This document shows, piece by piece, positions 7,259 through 8,798 of a stretch of DNA of 8,798 nucleotides; position 1 is the first letter of the stretch, and each line of letters opens with the position of its first letter. This stretch comes from an uncultured Oscillospiraceae bacterium. GTDB taxonomy: Bacteria; Bacillota; Clostridia; Oscillospirales; Acutalibacteraceae. The stretch spans positions 1 to 8,798 of the forward strand of contig CAJMBP010000058.1 in NCBI GenBank assembly GCA_905211675.1, read 5' to 3'. Both the position numbers and the translations under genes were made by a program. Below the pieces are notes generated by a model. The model was not told the origin of the DNA, searched no databases, and saw nothing but the letters and a program-made list of their open reading frames with translations.

Positions 7259-8471
7259 TGTCCGCCGAACAGCTTGTTCCGCGCTTAAGGCTCTGTCTGC
7301 CGAACTTTTTACGAACTTCAAGAATAGAGTTTTCGATTTTTTCGGCCTGCTCCTCGCTTTTTTCACAGCCGAAAATACTTTGCTGAAAGGCGACATTTTC
7401 ACCCTTCAAATTCTGCACCCGAAGGCCGACGGAACGCAACGGCAAATTCCAATTATAATTCTGTTCAAACAGCCTCATACCCTGCTTTGCTATCAAAATT
7501 GAATTGTTTATCGGACTTTGCAGAGTGCGCGAAAACTCTTTTATTTTTAAGTTTGTATCACGCGTATGCACCTGAACCGTTGCGGCGTAAAGACCCTTGC
7601 TGTGCAAGATTTCGGATATTTCCTCGGCTATACCTATATAAATTTTCCAAACCTGCTCGGGCGTTTCAATATCTTTAGGCGGAGTAACACTGCGACCGAT
7701 GCTTTTAGGCGCGTCCTCATACTTTTCGGGCGTTACGGGCGAATTGTCTTCACCCAAAGCGTAGGTTTTAAGCTGTACCCCGTTTTTACCTAAAAGCCTA
7801 ATCAGCATATCGTCTTCGCATTTGGTTATATCGCCTATTGTAAACACGCCGCTTCCGTTAAGCTTTTCGGTTGTTTTTTTGCCTGCAAACAGCAGGTCTG
7901 ATATTGGCAACCCCCAAACCTTTTGCTTGAAGTTTTCACGGCTTATAACCGTTACGGCATCGGGCTTTTTCATATCGGAACCGAGCTTGGCAAAAATCTT
8001 ATTAAAGCTTACACCTACCGACACGGTTATACCCAGCTCGAGTTTTATATCACGCCGAATGCGCTCGGCTATTTTCTCTCCCGAACCGAAAAGCAGCGTA
8101 CTGCCCGTGACATCAAGCCAACATTCGTCTATGCCGAACGGTTCCACCAAATCGGTATAACGCCTATAAACACCCTGCGCTTTACAAGAGTATTCATAAT
8201 ACTTTTTATAATCGGGAGAAAGGGTTACAAGCTCGGGGCATTTTTGTTTGGCCTCCCACACGGCTTCAGCGGTCTTTACGCCGAATTTTTTGGCAATTTC
8301 GTTTTTGGCAAGCACTATTCCGTGTCGCGCCTCGGTACTGCCGCAAACAGCGACGGGCAGGTCATAAAGGGTAGGGTTTGAAAGCAAAGATACCGATGCA
8401 AAAAAATTGTTAAGGTCACAATGAAGTATTATTCTGTCAGCCGTTTTCTCCACCGCCTTTTTAGCAAACAT
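7254..8471 (-). CDS. dinB: Y-family DNA polymerase IV (translesion polymerase)
   Basis: The 405-residue protein is a DinB-type Y-family polymerase that copies past damaged bases. The first catalytic aspartate is D19 in HCDLNNFFASV (17-27), where F24 is the steric gate against ribonucleotides. The second acidic pair is D115 E116 in PFGIDECWLDV (111-121); the usual Ser before this motif is Gly. SVGVSFNKIFAKLGSDMKKPD (151-171) is the conserved fingers/palm segment. The little-finger domain covers about 240-355. Q363-Q-S-I-F367 looks like a beta-clamp binding motif (QxxLF type), followed by a charged helix and the LEVRKKFG tail common in clostridial members. The start ATG has no clear Shine-Dalgarno site and lies only 7-8 nt from the predicted transcription start; GTG at codon 7 is a possible alternative. 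A LexA-like box at the start suggests SOS induction. It is transcribed alone, leftward. Confidence 0.93.
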   Translation of the reverse strand: MFAKKAVEKTADRIILHCDLNNFFASVSLLSNPTLYDLPVAVCGSTEARHGIVLAKNEIAKKFGVKTAEAVWEAKQKCPELVTLSPDYKKYYEYSCKAQGVYRRYTDLVEPFGIDECWLDVTGSTLLFGSGEKIAERIRRDIKLELGITVSVGVSFNKIFAKLGSDMKKPDAVTVISRENFKQKVWGLPISDLLFAGKKTTEKLNGSGVFTIGDITKCEDDMLIRLLGKNGVQLKTYALGEDNSPVTPEKYEDAPKSIGRSVTPPKDIETPEQVWKIYIGIAEEISEILHSKGLYAATVQVHTRDTNLKIKEFSRTLQSPINNSILIAKQGMRLFEQNYNWNLPLRSVGLRVQNLKGENVAFQQSIFGCEKSEEQAEKIENSILEVRKKFGRQSLKRGTSCSADK

Positions 8472-8477
8472 TTGTTC
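8466..8477 (-). promoter_or_regulatory. Candidate LexA (SOS) box at the dinB start
   Basis: On the minus strand the site reads GAACAAATGTTT, which fits the core GAAC-RNRY-GTTY of the Bacillus-type LexA consensus at every defined core position; the outer C on each side is not matched. It begins about where transcription should start and spans the ATG, so a bound repressor would block dinB. The match is seen directly; LexA binding is inferred from the known SOS control of many dinB genes. Confidence 0.55.
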
Positions 8478-8484
8478 TTTTTTT

Positions 8485-8513
8485 ATTATACAAAAATTAC
8501 CCCTTTTTGTAAA
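8485..8513 (-). promoter_or_regulatory. Predicted dinB promoter
   Basis: On the minus strand, -35 TTTACA (8508-8513) and a perfect -10 TATAAT (8485-8490) are separated by 17 nt. Transcription would start near 8478-8479, leaving a leader of only 7-8 nt before the ATG at 8471, too short for a normal ribosome binding site. The -35 lies in the loop of the hairpin at 8492-8525. Confidence 0.75.
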
Positions 8514-8525
8514 GAGGTAATTTTT
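8492..8525 (-). terminator. Hairpin after the metal-permease gene, overlapping the dinB promoter
   Basis: AAAAATTACC (8492-8501) and GGTAATTTTT (8516-8525) form a 10-bp stem. On the minus strand it starts 3 nt after the stop of the leftward permease gene and ends in a T run, as an intrinsic terminator would. The stem is AT-rich with only two G-C pairs at its top, so termination may be weak and read-through into dinB is possible. It could instead be an operator for dinB. Confidence 0.55.
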
Positions 8526-8528
8526 GTT

Positions 8529-8798
8529 TTATATTTGCTTTATTTTTCCCACAAGGCTTAATATTAAAAATACAGCTAAATTTGTAAGCACAACCGCGGC
8601 GCCCGCCGGCAGGTCAAACATAAACGAAAGCAATATGCCCGACAAAAAAGCCGCTACCGAAATCACCGCCGCAACAATTACGGTGCATTTATAGTGCTTG
8701 CATATACGCATTGACGAAAGCGCGGGAAATGTAATTATGCTTGAAATAAGCAACGCCCCCATAATTCGCATACCCACCACCACCGTAACGGCGGTAAG
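8529..8798 (-). CDS. ABC-3 family metal (zinc/manganese) transporter permease, C-terminal part
   Basis: The last 89 codons of a leftward gene are present; the reading frame stays open to the window edge, so the start is missing. The segment GMRIMGALLISSIITFPALSSMRI is the conserved region of ZnuB/TroC/MntB-type permeases, followed by two hydrophobic helices and the FDLPAGAAVVLTN motif that is typical of their last membrane span (related proteins read FDLPTGA near here). The protein would be the membrane channel of a high-affinity zinc or manganese importer, with its ATPase and binding protein probably encoded further right. Metal preference cannot be judged from this end. An internal GTG at 8783 is not a credible start, because upstream codons continue the conserved sequence. 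Confidence 0.88.
   Translation of the reverse strand, partial: LTAVTVVVGMRIMGALLISSIITFPALSSMRICKHYKCTVIVAAVISVAAFLSGILLSFMFDLPAGAAVVLTNLAVFLILSLVGKIKQI

Noticed and set aside
7923..8381. 152-codon open frame on the plus strand opposite dinB, with others at 7487-7793 and 7822-8160
   Set aside because: They lie antisense to a clear polymerase gene, have no recognisable family motif, and are explained by the codon bias of dinB.
1..8798. CRISPR arrays, tRNA or rRNA genes, insertion sequences, riboswitches
   Set aside because: No direct repeat array, cloverleaf-like segment, transposase or conserved aptamer was recognised; spacers are short and explained by promoters and terminators.

Overview
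The window is ordinary bacterial chromosome with compact operons, standard stop codons, strong AGGAGG-type ribosome binding sites and sigma-A-like promoters. Moderate GC in genes, very AT-rich spacers, frequent ATA codons and a YtrA-type GntR/ABC cassette point to a low-to-moderate-GC Firmicute, most likely a gut-type clostridium (Oscillospirales/Ruminococcaceae-like). That placement is inferred from style and gene content; no marker gene fixes it.

Layout. Bases 1-233 are an AT-rich upstream region with a promoter. Bases 234-4112 hold a three-gene rightward operon: a DUF2156 (phosphatidylglycerol-lysyltransferase-type) protein, a GNAT acetyltransferase coupled to it by an ATGA overlap, and an intracellular GH38 alpha-mannosidase. 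A strong intrinsic terminator follows at 4132-4180. Bases 4190-7214 hold a second rightward operon: a near-consensus promoter with a palindromic operator over its start site, then a YtrA-like repressor, an ABC ATPase and a nine-helix permease, each overlapping the next. Bases 7218-7258 are a hairpin shared with the convergent leftward gene 7254-8471, a DinB-type Y-family DNA polymerase. Bases 8492-8525 are a hairpin that looks like the terminator of the next leftward gene and also contains part of the dinB promoter. Bases 8529-8798 are the 3' end of a leftward ABC-3 (zinc/manganese) permease gene that continues past the window edge.

How the genes work together. The GntR/ABC cassette is self-contained: the repressor probably controls its own operon through the palindrome, and the ATPase and permease form an exporter or envelope-stress sensor of unknown substrate. 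The GH38 enzyme has no signal peptide and should act in the cytoplasm on imported mannosides; its link to the two transferases is not obvious. DinB is a translesion polymerase, and a LexA-like box lies at its start codon, which suggests SOS control.

I see no mobile element, CRISPR array, tRNA or rRNA, and no clearly new system. The most useful leads are regulatory: the LexA-like box and short leader of dinB, the dinB promoter nested in a terminator, the palindromes at the first two promoters, and the extracytoplasmic domain of the permease.
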